64,000 nt of DNA, from contig JBDSMH010000101.1 in assembly GCA_039915945.1 (NCBI GenBank), positions 68,402 through 132,401 on the forward strand, in the 5' to 3' direction. This stretch comes from DATLFA01 sp039915945 (GTDB lineage Bacteria > Actinomycetota > Acidimicrobiia > Acidimicrobiales > WLNW01). Positions 23,693-32,123 of this stretch are shown here, in pieces. Position 1 is the stretch's first letter, and every line of letters begins with the position of its first letter. A program made the translations under genes and the position numbers. Under the pieces are notes generated by a model, which did not search any database, had not been told where the DNA came from, and saw only the letters and a program-made list of their open reading frames with translations.

Positions 23693-25930
23693 ATGTTTCG
23701 TCGCATTGGATTGCTGAGCGTGCGCCGTCGTCGGCTGATCCTGGCGCTGACCGGCCTGTTCTTTGTCATAGCCGCCGTCGTCGGCGGAGGGGGCGTGTTC
23801 GGGAAGCTGAAGGGGGGCGGTTTCGACGATCCGAGTGCGGAGTCGACTCGGGCCCGTGACTACCTCGACGAACGCCTCGGTGTCGGAGACCCGAACCTCG
23901 TTCTCGTCGTCACCGCGTCCGGCGGCAGCGACAGCGCGGCTGCGGCGGCTGACGGCGCCGCGCTCACGCAGCGACTCGTCGGCGTGCGCGACGTCACGAA
24001 CGTGGTGTCCTACTGGTCGCTCGGTGGCCCACCTGCGTTACGCAGCGACGACGGTGGTCGGGTGCTCGTGTTGGCCCGCATCGTCGGTGAAGACGACGAC
24101 GCGATCGCGGATCGATTCGCCGAAGTGCGCGACGAGATCGGCGACACCGCGGGAAGCCTCACCATCGAGTACGGCGGCCAACTGGCTGTCTTCGACGAGA
24201 TCAGCCATGTCATCGAGCGCGATCTCGCAACTGCCGAATCGATCGCGGTCCCGATCACTTTGATCCTGTTGGTTTTCGTGTTCGGCAGTGTCGTCGCCGC
24301 ATCGTTGCCGCTGTTCGTCGGCGCCATCGCTGTCGTGGGTGCGTTTCTCACTTTGTACGTCCTCGGCTCGATCACCGATGTGTCGATCTTCTCGATCAAC
24401 CTCACCACTGCAATGGGCCTTGGTCTCGCCATCGACTACTCGTTGTTCGTGGTCTCTCGTTTCCGAGAAGAACTCCACAAAGGCCTTGACGTCGAAGCCG
24501 CCGTCGTGCGCACAGTCGAAAGTGCTGGGCGCACCGTCGCGTTCAGCGCATTGACGGTTGCGGTCTCGCTCATGGCGCTCTTGGTGTTCCCGCTGTATTT
24601 CCTGCGGTCCTTCGCCTACGCAGGTGTCGCGGTGGTGCTGGTGGCCATGATCGCGTCGATCGTGTCGCTGCCTGCCCTGTTGGCCACACTGGGCACGAAG
24701 GTCGACGCGTGGAAGCTGATCCGCCGACCTGCTCCCCACGAAGGCAGCGGCTTCTGGCACCGCATCGCCATGTGGGTGATGCGTCGACCGATCAGTGTCG
24801 GCACCGGAGCAGCCGTATTGCTGATCGTGCTGGGCCTGCCGTTTCTCGGCGTGAACTTCGGCCTCGCCGACGACCGTGCGTTGCCGACCAGCAACCAAGC
24901 CCGCCAGACAGCGGATGTCCTGCGCACCGAGTTCACCTCCAACGAAGCAGATGCGTTCGGCATCGCCGTCCCGGAATTGATCGACGACTCGGCGCTCACA
25001 AACTACGCGACCGCCATTTCCAAACTCGAGGGAGTCGAACGTGTCGACACCCGTCTCGGATCATTTGCGGCTGGTGCGAATGTCGCGCCGGCGAACCCTT
25101 CGTCAGCGCAGTTCGACGGCGGCGACGCGGGTACCTACCTGTCGGTTGTTCCCAACCTCGAGCCCGTTTCCGACGAAGGCGAGTCGCTGATCCACGCGAT
25201 CCGTGATCTCGACACCGGATTCTCTACGCTCGTCGGCGGATCATCAGCGGCGTTGGTCGACACGAAAGCGGCGATCGTCGACAAGCTGCCGCTGGCTGGG
25301 GGTTTGATCGCCGTCGCTACCTTCGTGCTGCTGTTCTTGATGTTCGGCAGCCTGCTCGTGCCGGCCAAGGCGTTGGTGTTGAACCTCTTGTCGCTAACCG
25401 CGACATTCGGCGCCATGGTGTGGGTCTTCCAGGACGGGCATCTTTCCGGGTTCTTGAACTTCACTGCTACCGGGATTCTCGATACAACAACGCCGATCCT
25501 GATGTTCTGCATCGCGTTCGGACTATCGATGGACTACGAAGTATTCCTCCTCGCCCGCATCAAGGAAGAGCATGACCGCACTGGTGACAACACCCATTCG
25601 GTAGCGATGGGCCTCGAACGAACGGGCCGCATCGTCACCGCGGCGGCGGCGCTCCTCGCCGTCACCTTCATCGCCTTCGGAACGAGCCAGGTCAGCTTCA
25701 TCAAGTTGTTCGGTCTCGGACTCGCGCTCGCGGTCGTAATGGACGCCACGATCGTGCGGGGCACGCTCGTACCCGCCTTCATGCGCCTCGCCGGGGAAGC
25801 CAACTGGTGGGCGCCCGCGCCCCTGCGCCGGTTCCATCGCCGATTCGGCCTGCACGAACACGTCGAACTGTCTGACATCTCGCCAGTCGTCGAGGCCCCA
25901 CTCACGGGCGCACCCGCAGCCTCTCGCTGA
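23693..25930 (+). CDS. MMPL/RND-family membrane transporter
   Basis: This 745-aa protein starts at ATG 23693, six nt after GGAGG. It follows the MMPL plan: one N-terminal membrane segment, a periplasmic domain, a first transmembrane bundle with GLAIDYSLFVVSRFREEL (near 245), a second membrane segment with periplasmic loop, and a final bundle with FGLSMDYEVFLLARIKEEH (near 610). The two Asp-Tyr motifs are the proton-relay signatures of the family. It probably exports lipids or hydrophobic toxins, under control of the divergent TetR gene. Cargo of the fourth tRNA-Gly element. Confidence 0.9.
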   Translation: MFRRIGLLSVRRRRLILALTGLFFVIAAVVGGGGVFGKLKGGGFDDPSAESTRARDYLDERLGVGDPNLVLVVTASGGSDSAAAAADGAALTQRLVGVRDVTNVVSYWSLGGPPALRSDDGGRVLVLARIVGEDDDAIADRFAEVRDEIGDTAGSLTIEYGGQLAVFDEISHVIERDLATAESIAVPITLILLVFVFGSVVAASLPLFVGAIAVVGAFLTLYVLGSITDVSIFSINLTTAMGLGLAIDYSLFVVSRFREELHKGLDVEAAVVRTVESAGRTVAFSALTVAVSLMALLVFPLYFLRSFAYAGVAVVLVAMIASIVSLPALLATLGTKVDAWKLIRRPAPHEGSGFWHRIAMWVMRRPISVGTGAAVLLIVLGLPFLGVNFGLADDRALPTSNQARQTADVLRTEFTSNEADAFGIAVPELIDDSALTNYATAISKLEGVERVDTRLGSFAAGANVAPANPSSAQFDGGDAGTYLSVVPNLEPVSDEGESLIHAIRDLDTGFSTLVGGSSAALVDTKAAIVDKLPLAGGLIAVATFVLLFLMFGSLLVPAKALVLNLLSLTATFGAMVWVFQDGHLSGFLNFTATGILDTTTPILMFCIAFGLSMDYEVFLLARIKEEHDRTGDNTHSVAMGLERTGRIVTAAAALLAVTFIAFGTSQVSFIKLFGLGLALAVVMDATIVRGTLVPAFMRLAGEANWWAPAPLRRFHRRFGLHEHVELSDISPVVEAPLTGAPAASR

Positions 25931-26024
25931 CAATCAATGCCGCTGGTATTGCAGATCGACCGAAGAGCCGTGATCGACTTGCGCCTCAGATTCACGATCG
26001 AATTTTCGCTCGAAGCAGTGAGAC

Positions 26025-26085
26025 TTTCCAACATTTTGCCAACACAAGGTTGGTTGCTTTGAACCGCGGGCAACCGCAGCCGTTC
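26025..26085 (+). repeat. internal element-end motif without a tRNA copy
   Basis: TTTCCAACATTTTGCCAAC, then GGTTGCTTTGAACCGCGGG and CAACCGCAG match the other end motifs, but no tRNA fragment follows. TTGCCCATG at 26093 recalls the integrase leader. It is probably a deletion junction between two former elements. Confidence 0.68.
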
Positions 26086-26098
26086 GGCGACGTTGCCC

Positions 26099-26239
26099 AT
26101 GATCTTTCACCGGACCGCCAAGCGACGCCGCAGCGAAGCGGAAACTGCGATCGCAGTGGTCGACGGACTCCTTCTGTTGCGACAGGTCTCCGGCCCGACC
26201 GCGGCCAACCGAGCGGCGGCTCGATTCGGTATCCGCTGA
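26099..26239 (+). pseudogene. short fragment resembling a regulator C-terminus
   Basis: The 46-residue frame reads ...AETAIAVVDGLLLLRQVSGP, then TAANRAAARFGIR and a stop, like the last helix of a TetR-type regulator. It begins right in the leader-like TTGCCCATGATC. Nothing else is supported between 25931 and 26393. Confidence 0.35.
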
Positions 26240-26393
26240 CCGACGAATGTGCCATCGGTCGATCGTGCTCGAAGCCGGCCGCCGCGGTGGGGAGCCACGG
26301 CGGACGACTCGCTCGCTCCAAGGGAGCCGAGTGTTGGCACACGAGTGTGTCGCCGCGCTGCGAGATCGCGACGACGGCGACGTCCACCCGTAA

Positions 26394-26969
26394 TTAGCTC
26401 GCGAGGTCGGGCAGAAGTACCCGAGTGATCCCATGGATCACGCCGTTGCTCGCGTCAATGTTGAGCGCGAACACGTTGAGCCAAGGATCGCGGAAATCGG
26501 ACTTGTCGACGAGACGAAGTCCATCCACGTGGAACGTTTGTCCGTTGAGCGTCTCGATGTCGCCAGCGCGGAGTACGGCCCCAGCGCGAAGTTCTCCGCC
26601 AGTGACATGGTAGAGCAACACGTCATCGAGCTTGTCGCCCAAGGCGGCGGCGAGTCCGGCGAGGACTTGCGCTTCGCTGCCGCGGATGTCGAGGTCGGCG
26701 GCGGTTCGTATGAACGCGTAGTCGTTCGGCGCGAACACCGTGAGCGGACCCGGCCCTGCGAGTGCGTCGGCGAGACCGGCAGCGATCACCGCATCACGCA
26801 GGATGTCGTAGTCCCACGGGTTGCGATCGAATGTGCCTGGGGCGCCGCTCGCGCCGACCACTACCTCGACGATGGTCTCATCGGATTGGCCCCACGCCTG
26901 AGCCGGCACCGTGGCGAAGGTCAGACCCGTTACGAAGATGGCCAGCGCGGCAACTGTTTTTCGTAGCAT
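26394..26969 (-). CDS. secreted fasciclin-domain protein
   Basis: This 191-aa protein has a signal peptide (residues 1-25, ending PAQAWG) and a single fasciclin (FAS1) domain. Visible elements are LADALAGPGPLTVFAPNDYA near residue 75, LLYHVTGGELRA near 118, and the H2-type end NGVIHGITRVLLP. GGAGGAACA lies just before ATG 26969. FAS1 proteins usually mediate adhesion or matrix contact. An extended N-terminal loop (TFDRNPWDYDILRDAV) resembles the multi-copy secreted forms of actinobacteria. It lies in element 4 with no obvious operon partner. Confidence 0.85.
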   Translation of the reverse strand: MLRKTVAALAIFVTGLTFATVPAQAWGQSDETIVEVVVGASGAPGTFDRNPWDYDILRDAVIAAGLADALAGPGPLTVFAPNDYAFIRTAADLDIRGSEAQVLAGLAAALGDKLDDVLLYHVTGGELRAGAVLRAGDIETLNGQTFHVDGLRLVDKSDFRDPWLNVFALNIDASNGVIHGITRVLLPDLAS

Positions 26970-27175
26970 TGTTCCTCCATTGAATTGGTTTCATGCTCTT
27001 ACGGCCGCGCCGCCGTTTCAGATGCAGCGGATTCGGACGATTTCAGAACATGAATCTTCGATCCGCGGTCGTTGCATTTCGGGGCGACGAAAGTGCGGCC
27101 GACAGGGCACGCGGGGCGGTCAAGTCGCGCCGTTCGACTTGCACCGCGCTGCCCCACCGCGTGGTTGGCGATTCG

Positions 27176-27784
27176 TCATCGGCGGTGCAGCGCGAACGCG
27201 ATGTCTGGCCCGTTGTTGAGGGTGTGGGCGAGGCGGATCCATATCATCGCGAGGTGCTCCAGGTCGCGCGCCGCGGCGAGTGGCCCGCTGTCGATGGCGT
27301 CGAAGCCGATTTCGCGCGCGAGCGCGGCGACGGTGGCTTTGGCCCGCTCGTCGTCGCCGGCGATGAACATTGCGGGCGTGGTCCCCGGGTATGCGGGGTC
27401 GGCCATGTTGGCCGCGCCGGTGGTGTTGAAGGCCTTCACGACCAGCGCGCTGTGGACCCACTCGGCGACCAGTTGCGCGCCGGCGAGTTGGGGGAGTCCG
27501 TCGAGTTGTCGGGCGTCTGCCGCGAGTGGGTTGGTGGCGTCGATGACGACTGCGTCGCCCACGTCGATTGCACGTAGGACAGCTTCGACACTGTTCCACG
27601 GCAACGAGACGACTACGACGTCGGCTCGTCGCACCGCATCGGCCGGGGTGGTGACGTGTCCGAGCGCGGCGTGACGTGGATCGTTCGGGTCGCGTACTCC
27701 GTAGACGATGTCGTGGCCGATGGCGTTCCAGCGGGCGCCCAAAGTGGTGCCGACTCGGCCGGCGCCGATGATCGCGATGTTCAT
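27176..27784 (-). CDS. NADPH-F420 reductase-like protein
   Basis: This 202-aa Rossmann protein begins MNIAIIGAGRVGTTLGARW, with the GxGxxG dinucleotide motif at residues 7-12. DVVVVSLPWNSVEAVL and VIDATNPLA are typical of the F420-dependent NADP oxidoreductase (COG2085) family, as is VKAFNTTGAANMADP near residue 120. It should move hydride between NADPH and F420 or act as a related dinucleotide reductase. It lies 10 bp after the DJ-1 gene on the same strand, apparently one operon under the palindrome at 28577. Confidence 0.85.
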   Translation of the reverse strand: MNIAIIGAGRVGTTLGARWNAIGHDIVYGVRDPNDPRHAALGHVTTPADAVRRADVVVVSLPWNSVEAVLRAIDVGDAVVIDATNPLAADARQLDGLPQLAGAQLVAEWVHSALVVKAFNTTGAANMADPAYPGTTPAMFIAGDDERAKATVAALAREIGFDAIDSGPLAAARDLEHLAMIWIRLAHTLNNGPDIAFALHRR

Positions 27785-27794
27785 GGCGGTTTCC

Positions 27795-28541
27795 TCAGAG
27801 CCCGAGTGCTTCGACGACGAGCCGTGCGGCCGCGGCGCCGGAGTATTGCTGTTGACCGGTGACGAGATTGCCGTCACGTAACGCAAATGCCTTGAACGGC
27901 GAGTTCACGACGAAGTTGGTGTTAGGAATCTTGCGGGCTTCATCTTCGATCCGGAACGGTTGGATGCGCTGGCCGACGAGGTCGTCGGCGAATTGTTCCT
28001 CGCGGTTGGCGAAACCAGTCCAGGTCTTGTCGGCGACGATGAGCCGCCCGTCCGACGTGGTGGCCTTCAACAACACGCATGTCGCGTGGCACACGATCGC
28101 GGTGGGTTTGGCTGCTTCGTAGAAGGTCGAGACGAGGTGGTGCAGTGCCGCGTTGTCGACGAAGGTGTACATGGGGCCCTGCCCGCCGGCTAGAAACACC
28201 GCGTCGAAGTCGTCCACCGACACGTCGCCGAGCGCGACGGTGTTGTCGAGAAGTGCCGCGTGCGTCGGACTCCTCTTGAACCCGAGGCTCAACAGATCAT
28301 GGGCTGAGTAACCGGATGGGTCTTCGGGGTCGCTGAACGCATCGGCCACGAGCGGGCCACCGTCGGGACTCGCAATCGTGATGTGGTAGCCCCGCTCGAC
28401 GAACTCCCAGTAGGGATGGGTGGGCTCTGCCCACCAAAATCCGATCGGCCAGCCGGTTTGAGTTGACGTGGAGGGGTTCGATGCCACGATGAGCACTCGC
28501 TTTGGCTTATCTGGATGGAGGATGTCGATCGACGCGGCCAT
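27795..28541 (-). CDS. DJ-1/PfpI-family protein (Hsp31/glyoxalase III-like)
   Basis: This 248-aa protein starts at ATG 28541 with AAGGAG upstream. The DJ-1/PfpI fold shows VLIVASNPST at the start, DAVFLAGGQGPMYTF near residue 110 and the nucleophile elbow IVCHATCVLL with the likely active Cys near residue 142. The long insert (FWWAEPTHPYWEF) resembles the Hsp31/glyoxalase III subgroup, which detoxify glyoxals or protect proteins. It is first gene of an operon with the F420 reductase and divergent from a TetR gene. Confidence 0.85.
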   Translation of the reverse strand: MAASIDILHPDKPKRVLIVASNPSTSTQTGWPIGFWWAEPTHPYWEFVERGYHITIASPDGGPLVADAFSDPEDPSGYSAHDLLSLGFKRSPTHAALLDNTVALGDVSVDDFDAVFLAGGQGPMYTFVDNAALHHLVSTFYEAAKPTAIVCHATCVLLKATTSDGRLIVADKTWTGFANREEQFADDLVGQRIQPFRIEDEARKIPNTNFVVNSPFKAFALRDGNLVTGQQQYSGAAAARLVVEALGL

Positions 28542-28576
28542 GTTGTAGCTCCTTTTCTGCAGGCTGGTCGCTAATA

Positions 28577-28596
28577 ACAATACAGTAGTGTATTGT
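28577..28596. promoter_or_regulatory. perfect palindromic operator between DJ-1 and tetR
   Basis: ACAATACA-GTAG-TGTATTGT is an exact 8-bp inverted repeat with a 4-bp spacer, midway between the divergent starts at 28541 and 28621. It is AT-rich in GC-rich surroundings and fits the size of a TetR site. Confidence 0.78.
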
Positions 28597-28620
28597 ATTT
28601 CATCGGGTAGTTTGAGAGTT

Positions 28621-29211
28621 GTGAACGATGGGCGTGGCCGGCCACGAGACGTGGATATCGACCACCGCGTCCTCGATATCGCCCGGCGACATCTCGCCCA
28701 GCACGGGTACGAAGCGATGTCGCTGGTCGCGATCGCCGACGAGGCCGGTACGACGCGCCAGGCCCTCTACCGGCGCTGGCCGTCCAAAGCCGATCTCGCC
28801 ACCGCCGCTATCGAAGCGATGGCCCGCGCCGATGAACGCCAGCCGAGCGACGACCCGTTCGCCGACCTCGTCGCCGAGCTCGAGGCGTTCCGCAACGGTG
28901 TCAGCCGACCCGACGGGCTGTCGATGGTCGGCACGATGCTCAATAGCGCAACGGACCCCGAGCTTGTTGCCCTTTACCGGCAACGCGTTGTCGCGCGTAG
29001 ACGAGCGCGGTTGCGCAAGATCCTCGAGCGCGCTCGAGACAGCGGTCTACTTGACGCCGACGCCGACGCCGATCTCGACATCGCCCTGGCGATGCTCACC
29101 GGCAACTGGTACGCCCGCGCCCTAGCAGGCGACCCGCCCCCACGCCGATGGCCCTACCGAACCGCGGCACTTGTCTGGCGCGCGCTCGGCGGCCAACCGC
29201 CACCTCCATAA
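28621..29211 (+). CDS. TetR-family regulator of the DJ-1 operon
   Basis: The product is 196 aa from GTG 28621. The HTH reads MSLVAIADEAGTTRQALYRRW (residues about 30-50) and the C-terminal domain resembles TetR_C_11-type regulators (GLSMVGTMLNSATDPELVAL, ADLDIALAMLTGNWYARAL). The palindrome 25 bp upstream is the obvious operator, so the protein probably represses itself and the divergent DJ-1/F420-reductase operon until an electrophile or aldehyde binds. The signal is inferred, not shown. Confidence 0.84.
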   Translation: MNDGRGRPRDVDIDHRVLDIARRHLAQHGYEAMSLVAIADEAGTTRQALYRRWPSKADLATAAIEAMARADERQPSDDPFADLVAELEAFRNGVSRPDGLSMVGTMLNSATDPELVALYRQRVVARRRARLRKILERARDSGLLDADADADLDIALAMLTGNWYARALAGDPPPRRWPYRTAALVWRALGGQPPPP

Positions 29212-29337
29212 AGCGCCAAAGCGACCAACACGCCGAACAGACGCTGATCCGCGCGCCAGCGAGAGGTGGCAGGCAAGCGCGGGCGACGCCGAAGGTATTC
29301 ACCGTCGGTTGTGTCGTAGCGGACCCAGTAACGCGAC

Positions 29338-29436
29338 GAAGTCAGCGATGACGATCCGATCGTCGTGCTCGAGCTATTGCCGATACGACCGAGCAAAGTA
29401 CAACGCGTTCTCGTACAGCGCACACCCACCGTGTGA
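29338..29436 (+). pseudogene. decayed 121-aa family gene, 3' end
   Basis: Reads EVSDDDPIVVLELLPIRPSK, then VQRVLVQRTPTV and TGA, clearly the C-terminus of the 121-aa family; no upstream part is left. It lies 18 nt before an end motif, as in element 2. Nothing else is supported between 29212 and 29338. Confidence 0.7.
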
Positions 29437-29453
29437 ACGAAAGTCAGGCTGAG

Positions 29454-29482
29454 GTTTCCAATATCTTGCCAACACAACGTGG
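29454..29482 (+). repeat. truncated element-end motif, element 4
   Basis: TTTCCAATATCTTGCCAAC followed by ACAACGTGGC, only 10 nt before att copy 4, so the usual 40-nt spacer is deleted. Confidence 0.65.
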
Positions 29483-29491
29483 CGAGCGACA

Positions 29492-29537
29492 GCCAAGGTG
29501 AGGGTCGCGGGTTCAAGTCCCGTCTTTCGCTCCAAAG
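29492..29537 (+). repeat. att copy 4 (tRNA-Gly 3' fragment), right end of the island
   Basis: Runs from GCCAAGGTGAGGG to CTCCAAAG with one substitution in the acceptor strand (CTTTCGC for CTTCCGC). Chromosomal genes resume after it. Confidence 0.85.
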
Positions 29538-29658
29538 TTGTTGGTCCGCGCGCGGTCGAGAACGACATAGCCCGAGCACATCCGGCGTGCCTCGTCTGAG
29601 ACATTCATCGAAGCCAAGATGTCTCCTGTGATACCCAAACTTGCGTAATGTTCGCCTC

Positions 29659-30126
29659 GTGAACGAGGACGCCGCCGCATCGATGGGCCTGACGGCGAGT
29701 CGTGTAGTCGCCGGTGAGGACCGCTCGGGTCGTTCAGTGGCGCTATCCAGAGGTACTCCTGACGCGCTGATGAACTTCAAGGGAGTGGAGATCGCGGAGT
29801 TGTGGCGATTCGGGTCTCCCGCCACGCAGGCGACCGATGGTGGTGATGTCAGCCCCGAGGGGTGGGAACTGTGGGCGTCATCGGTGGGTGCGATGACGTG
29901 GCGCCTGGTGCGGTTCACCGAGGCCGATCCCACATTGCATCGAACGCCGACAATCGATCTTGTCCTCGTGACTGAGGGTCAAATCGACTTGGTGCTCGAG
30001 GACGGGCCGACGCGTTTGGGCGTAGGCGACAGTGCGGTCATTCAGGGCTGTTTGCACGGGTGGCAGCTCGTGGACGGAAGGCCGTGCACGATGGTCGCGA
30101 CGATGATCACCGTGAATCAGGACTAG
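29659..30126 (+). CDS. cupin-fold protein
   Basis: This 155-aa protein starts at GTG 29659; TAATGT at 29646 places the likely transcription start at the GTG, so leaderless. The C-terminal part has the cupin pattern LVTEGQIDLVLEDGPTRLGV, GDSAVIQGCLHGWQLVDGRP and a final strand CTMVATMITV. The N-terminal 70 residues contain SVALSRGTPDALMNFKGVEI, seen in cupins linked to ketosteroid or sugar metabolism. Only one metal-type His is clearly placed, so catalytic activity is doubtful. First gene after the island. Confidence 0.72.
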   Translation: MNEDAAASMGLTASRVVAGEDRSGRSVALSRGTPDALMNFKGVEIAELWRFGSPATQATDGGDVSPEGWELWASSVGAMTWRLVRFTEADPTLHRTPTIDLVLVTEGQIDLVLEDGPTRLGVGDSAVIQGCLHGWQLVDGRPCTMVATMITVNQD

Positions 30127-30225
30127 CCAGTTGCGTGGTCAGAGGCCTGACCTAGAGACCCGTTCGGCGAGGCTCGACGGGAAGAATCGCCGGTGTAGGT
30201 CCAGTTGGAATCGGCGATCCAAGTG

Positions 30226-30732
30226 TTACTCGGGGTGCTGGCTCCACTCAGTGCGCGGCGCTCCTGTGGATTCGAGTTGCTTGCGCATGAAGACGCGCGA
30301 AAAGTCTCCGAGCGATCGTCGGTCGTACTCGACGTATCCGATCTTCGAATAGAGCGTCAGGTTCTCCGTCATCTTCTCGTGTGTGTAGAGGTAGATGGAG
30401 CTGAATCCGGCGCGCTTGGCCTCATCCTCGGCGTGTGCGAGGAGCGCTGTGCCGAGGCCCTTCCCCCACTCGGTCGGATGGACTGCGACGTTCTCGAGGA
30501 CAAAGCCTTCGTCGGTCACATCGAGAACGAGGATTCCCACGATGTTTGCGTCGCGTTCAGCGACGTGTACATCCGCATCGCGGATCACGCGGTGATAGTC
30601 ATCGGTCATCGGACCCGGGACCATTCCGATGCGCGCGACATGGTGTGTATACGCGGCGTCGACGAGATCGCCTACTTGATTCGCATCGTCCGGTTGGGCA
30701 GACCTGAACGAATACGGGCCGAGGGGATTCAA
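30226..30732 (-). CDS. GNAT-family N-acetyltransferase
   Basis: This 168-aa protein starts at TTG 30732, which overlaps the upstream stop (TTGA); GTG 30780 in the same frame is the alternative. The acetyl-CoA signature is VLENVAVHPTEWGKGLGTAL followed by LLAHAEDEAKRAGFSSIYLY, then NLTLYSKIGYVEYDR. Likely acetylates a small molecule or protein N-terminus. It follows the Bax-inhibitor gene as a translationally coupled second gene. Confidence 0.83.
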   Translation of the reverse strand: MNPLGPYSFRSAQPDDANQVGDLVDAAYTHHVARIGMVPGPMTDDYHRVIRDADVHVAERDANIVGILVLDVTDEGFVLENVAVHPTEWGKGLGTALLAHAEDEAKRAGFSSIYLYTHEKMTENLTLYSKIGYVEYDRRSLGDFSRVFMRKQLESTGAPRTEWSQHPE

Positions 30733-31538
30733 CGCGAACGGAGCTTGCTGAGCAGTCGCAGGATCTCGAGGTAAAGCCACACGATGGTGACGACAAGCCC
30801 GAGCGCCGCCATCCAGTCCATGTGCTTGGGCAGGCCCGCCTGGGAGCCCCGCTCGATGAAGTCGAAGTCGAGCGCCAGGTTGAACGCTGCGATGCCGGCG
30901 ACGAGGACGCTGAACCCGATACCGAACAACGACGTGCTCTGCAGGAACGGCACGTTGCCGCCAACCAAGTTGATGACGAACGACACCAGGTAGAAAACCA
31001 TGATGCCGACGGTGGCGCCGATGACGATGCGGCGGAACCTATCGGTGACCTTGATGATGCGGCTGCTGTAGAGAAAGAGCATCACCGCGAACACGGCCAC
31101 GGTGGCGCCAGCGGCCTGCACGACGATGCCGTCGTGGTAGTTCTCGTAGGCCTTCGATATCGCGCCCACGAAGTAGCCCTCCGCAAGTGCGTAGACCGGT
31201 CCGAGGTAACGGGCGAGGTTCGGCTTGAACACGCACGCGATCACCGCGACAAAGCCGACGATCACGCCGATCATCGCGATACCGGGGAACTCGATCGGCT
31301 CACCCTGGGCGACGCTGGGCACTGCCGCCCAGCCGAATGCAGCCGAGATCAGCAGCAGCGCGAACAGCCACCCGGTGGCCGACACGACGCCGCCCACCGA
31401 CATGCGCTCGGTCGTGGTCGGCCCCCGCGTCGTCGGGCCATCGTCGATTGGCGGGTGCCATCCGACCGGCGGCGGCAGCGTGGACGCGCCGCGTCCGCCG
31501 ACACGGAAGTTCTTATCGGACAAGATCGGGTTGGACAT
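30729..31538 (-). CDS. Bax inhibitor-1/YccA-family membrane protein
   Basis: The product is 269 aa from ATG 31538 with GGAGGCATTG upstream. A ~50-residue Pro/Thr-rich cytoplasmic N-terminus is followed by seven hydrophobic segments. Conserved features include GPVYALAEGYFVGAISKAYE near residue 135 and the terminal WMAALGLVVTIVWLYLEILR with LL. The actinobacterial long form of the family has this N-terminal extension. Members are pH-gated calcium-leak channels or stress-related membrane proteins. Confidence 0.87.
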   Translation of the reverse strand: MSNPILSDKNFRVGGRGASTLPPPVGWHPPIDDGPTTRGPTTTERMSVGGVVSATGWLFALLLISAAFGWAAVPSVAQGEPIEFPGIAMIGVIVGFVAVIACVFKPNLARYLGPVYALAEGYFVGAISKAYENYHDGIVVQAAGATVAVFAVMLFLYSSRIIKVTDRFRRIVIGATVGIMVFYLVSFVINLVGGNVPFLQSTSLFGIGFSVLVAGIAAFNLALDFDFIERGSQAGLPKHMDWMAALGLVVTIVWLYLEILRLLSKLRSR

Positions 31539-31652
31539 CAATGCCTCCGGGTCACCCTTGACGTTACCTGTCCCGATCAATTCGAAACGCTCGGTCCACC
31601 GAACCGGCCGGGGTAGTTACCGAAAGTTGAGAGTCTGAAGTCGACGGTGATG

Positions 31653-32123
31653 ATGAATCGCGCCACGATTGTGGCGTGGCCAGGATGGGGTGGGTCCGGT
31701 TGTTGGGGTTGGGCGACGTTGTCGATGCTTGCGGCGTGTTGCTCGGGTGGGGGCGAGGCTGTGCGTCCGAGCGAAGCCTCCACCACGACCGAGGTCGACC
31801 CCGCGCTGCGGGTGGAGTGGGCGCGCTCCACCGCATCGGCGTTACAGCAAACAATGCGGCGGCCGGCGAAGTATGAGCTGCGGTGGCGTCTCCGATTCGG
31901 TGATCGGGAGATCGTGGAAATCGAGGCGGGCACGATCGACACTGTCAAGACGCAAGGCGTTGTGAATTGGCGGGTTGAAAGCACCGACGCGGAGTTGAGC
32001 ATTACCGCGTGCAACTTCCCGCAGCCCCGCTCGCGAACGACGTCTCGATGTCCGCCGCCGGTCGAATTCTGCTCCCCACCCAAGTACCGTTGGCGGGCGA
32101 CGCGTCCGCGGAGATCCGGGTGA
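31653..32123 (+). CDS. septum-formation-like lipoprotein, N-terminal frame
   Basis: The frame opens with a lipoprotein signal (ATLSMLAACCSGGGE, lipidation Cys after LAA) and continues with helices and a strand region to AELSITA near 32005. After that the same sequence stops making sense in this frame and resumes in the frame of 32009-32671. Restoring one C (ATTACCCGCGTG for ATTACCGCGTG) would join both into one lipoprotein of about 340 aa. Starts at GTG 31647 and ATG 31650 or 31653 are equivalent candidates. Confidence 0.65.
   Translation: MNRATIVAWPGWGGSGCWGWATLSMLAACCSGGGEAVRPSEASTTTEVDPALRVEWARSTASALQQTMRRPAKYELRWRLRFGDREIVEIEAGTIDTVKTQGVVNWRVESTDAELSITACNFPQPRSRTTSRCPPPVEFCSPPKYRWRATRPRRSG

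Larger units (their letters stand above)
9057..29537 (+). mobile_element. tandem array of four tRNA-Gly integrative elements
   Basis: Five direct copies of the 3' part of tRNA-Gly (first in the functional gene, then at 11255, 17634, 22426 and 29492) delimit four segments. Integrases of the same family follow the second and third copies, and an integrase-leader relic follows the fourth. An end motif (TTTCCAACAT...TGCCAACACAACG) precedes the tRNA copy at each of the four downstream boundaries, and the segments share paralogous genes. This is the expected structure of successive site-specific insertions by tyrosine recombinases using a tRNA 3' end. The first segment lacks an integrase; only the third is intact. 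Confidence 0.88.

Noticed and set aside
11255..29537. Additional tRNA-Gly genes at 11255, 17634, 22426 and 29492
   Set aside because: Only the 3' part from the anticodon loop onward is repeated; the acceptor 5' strand and D arm are missing, so they are att copies.
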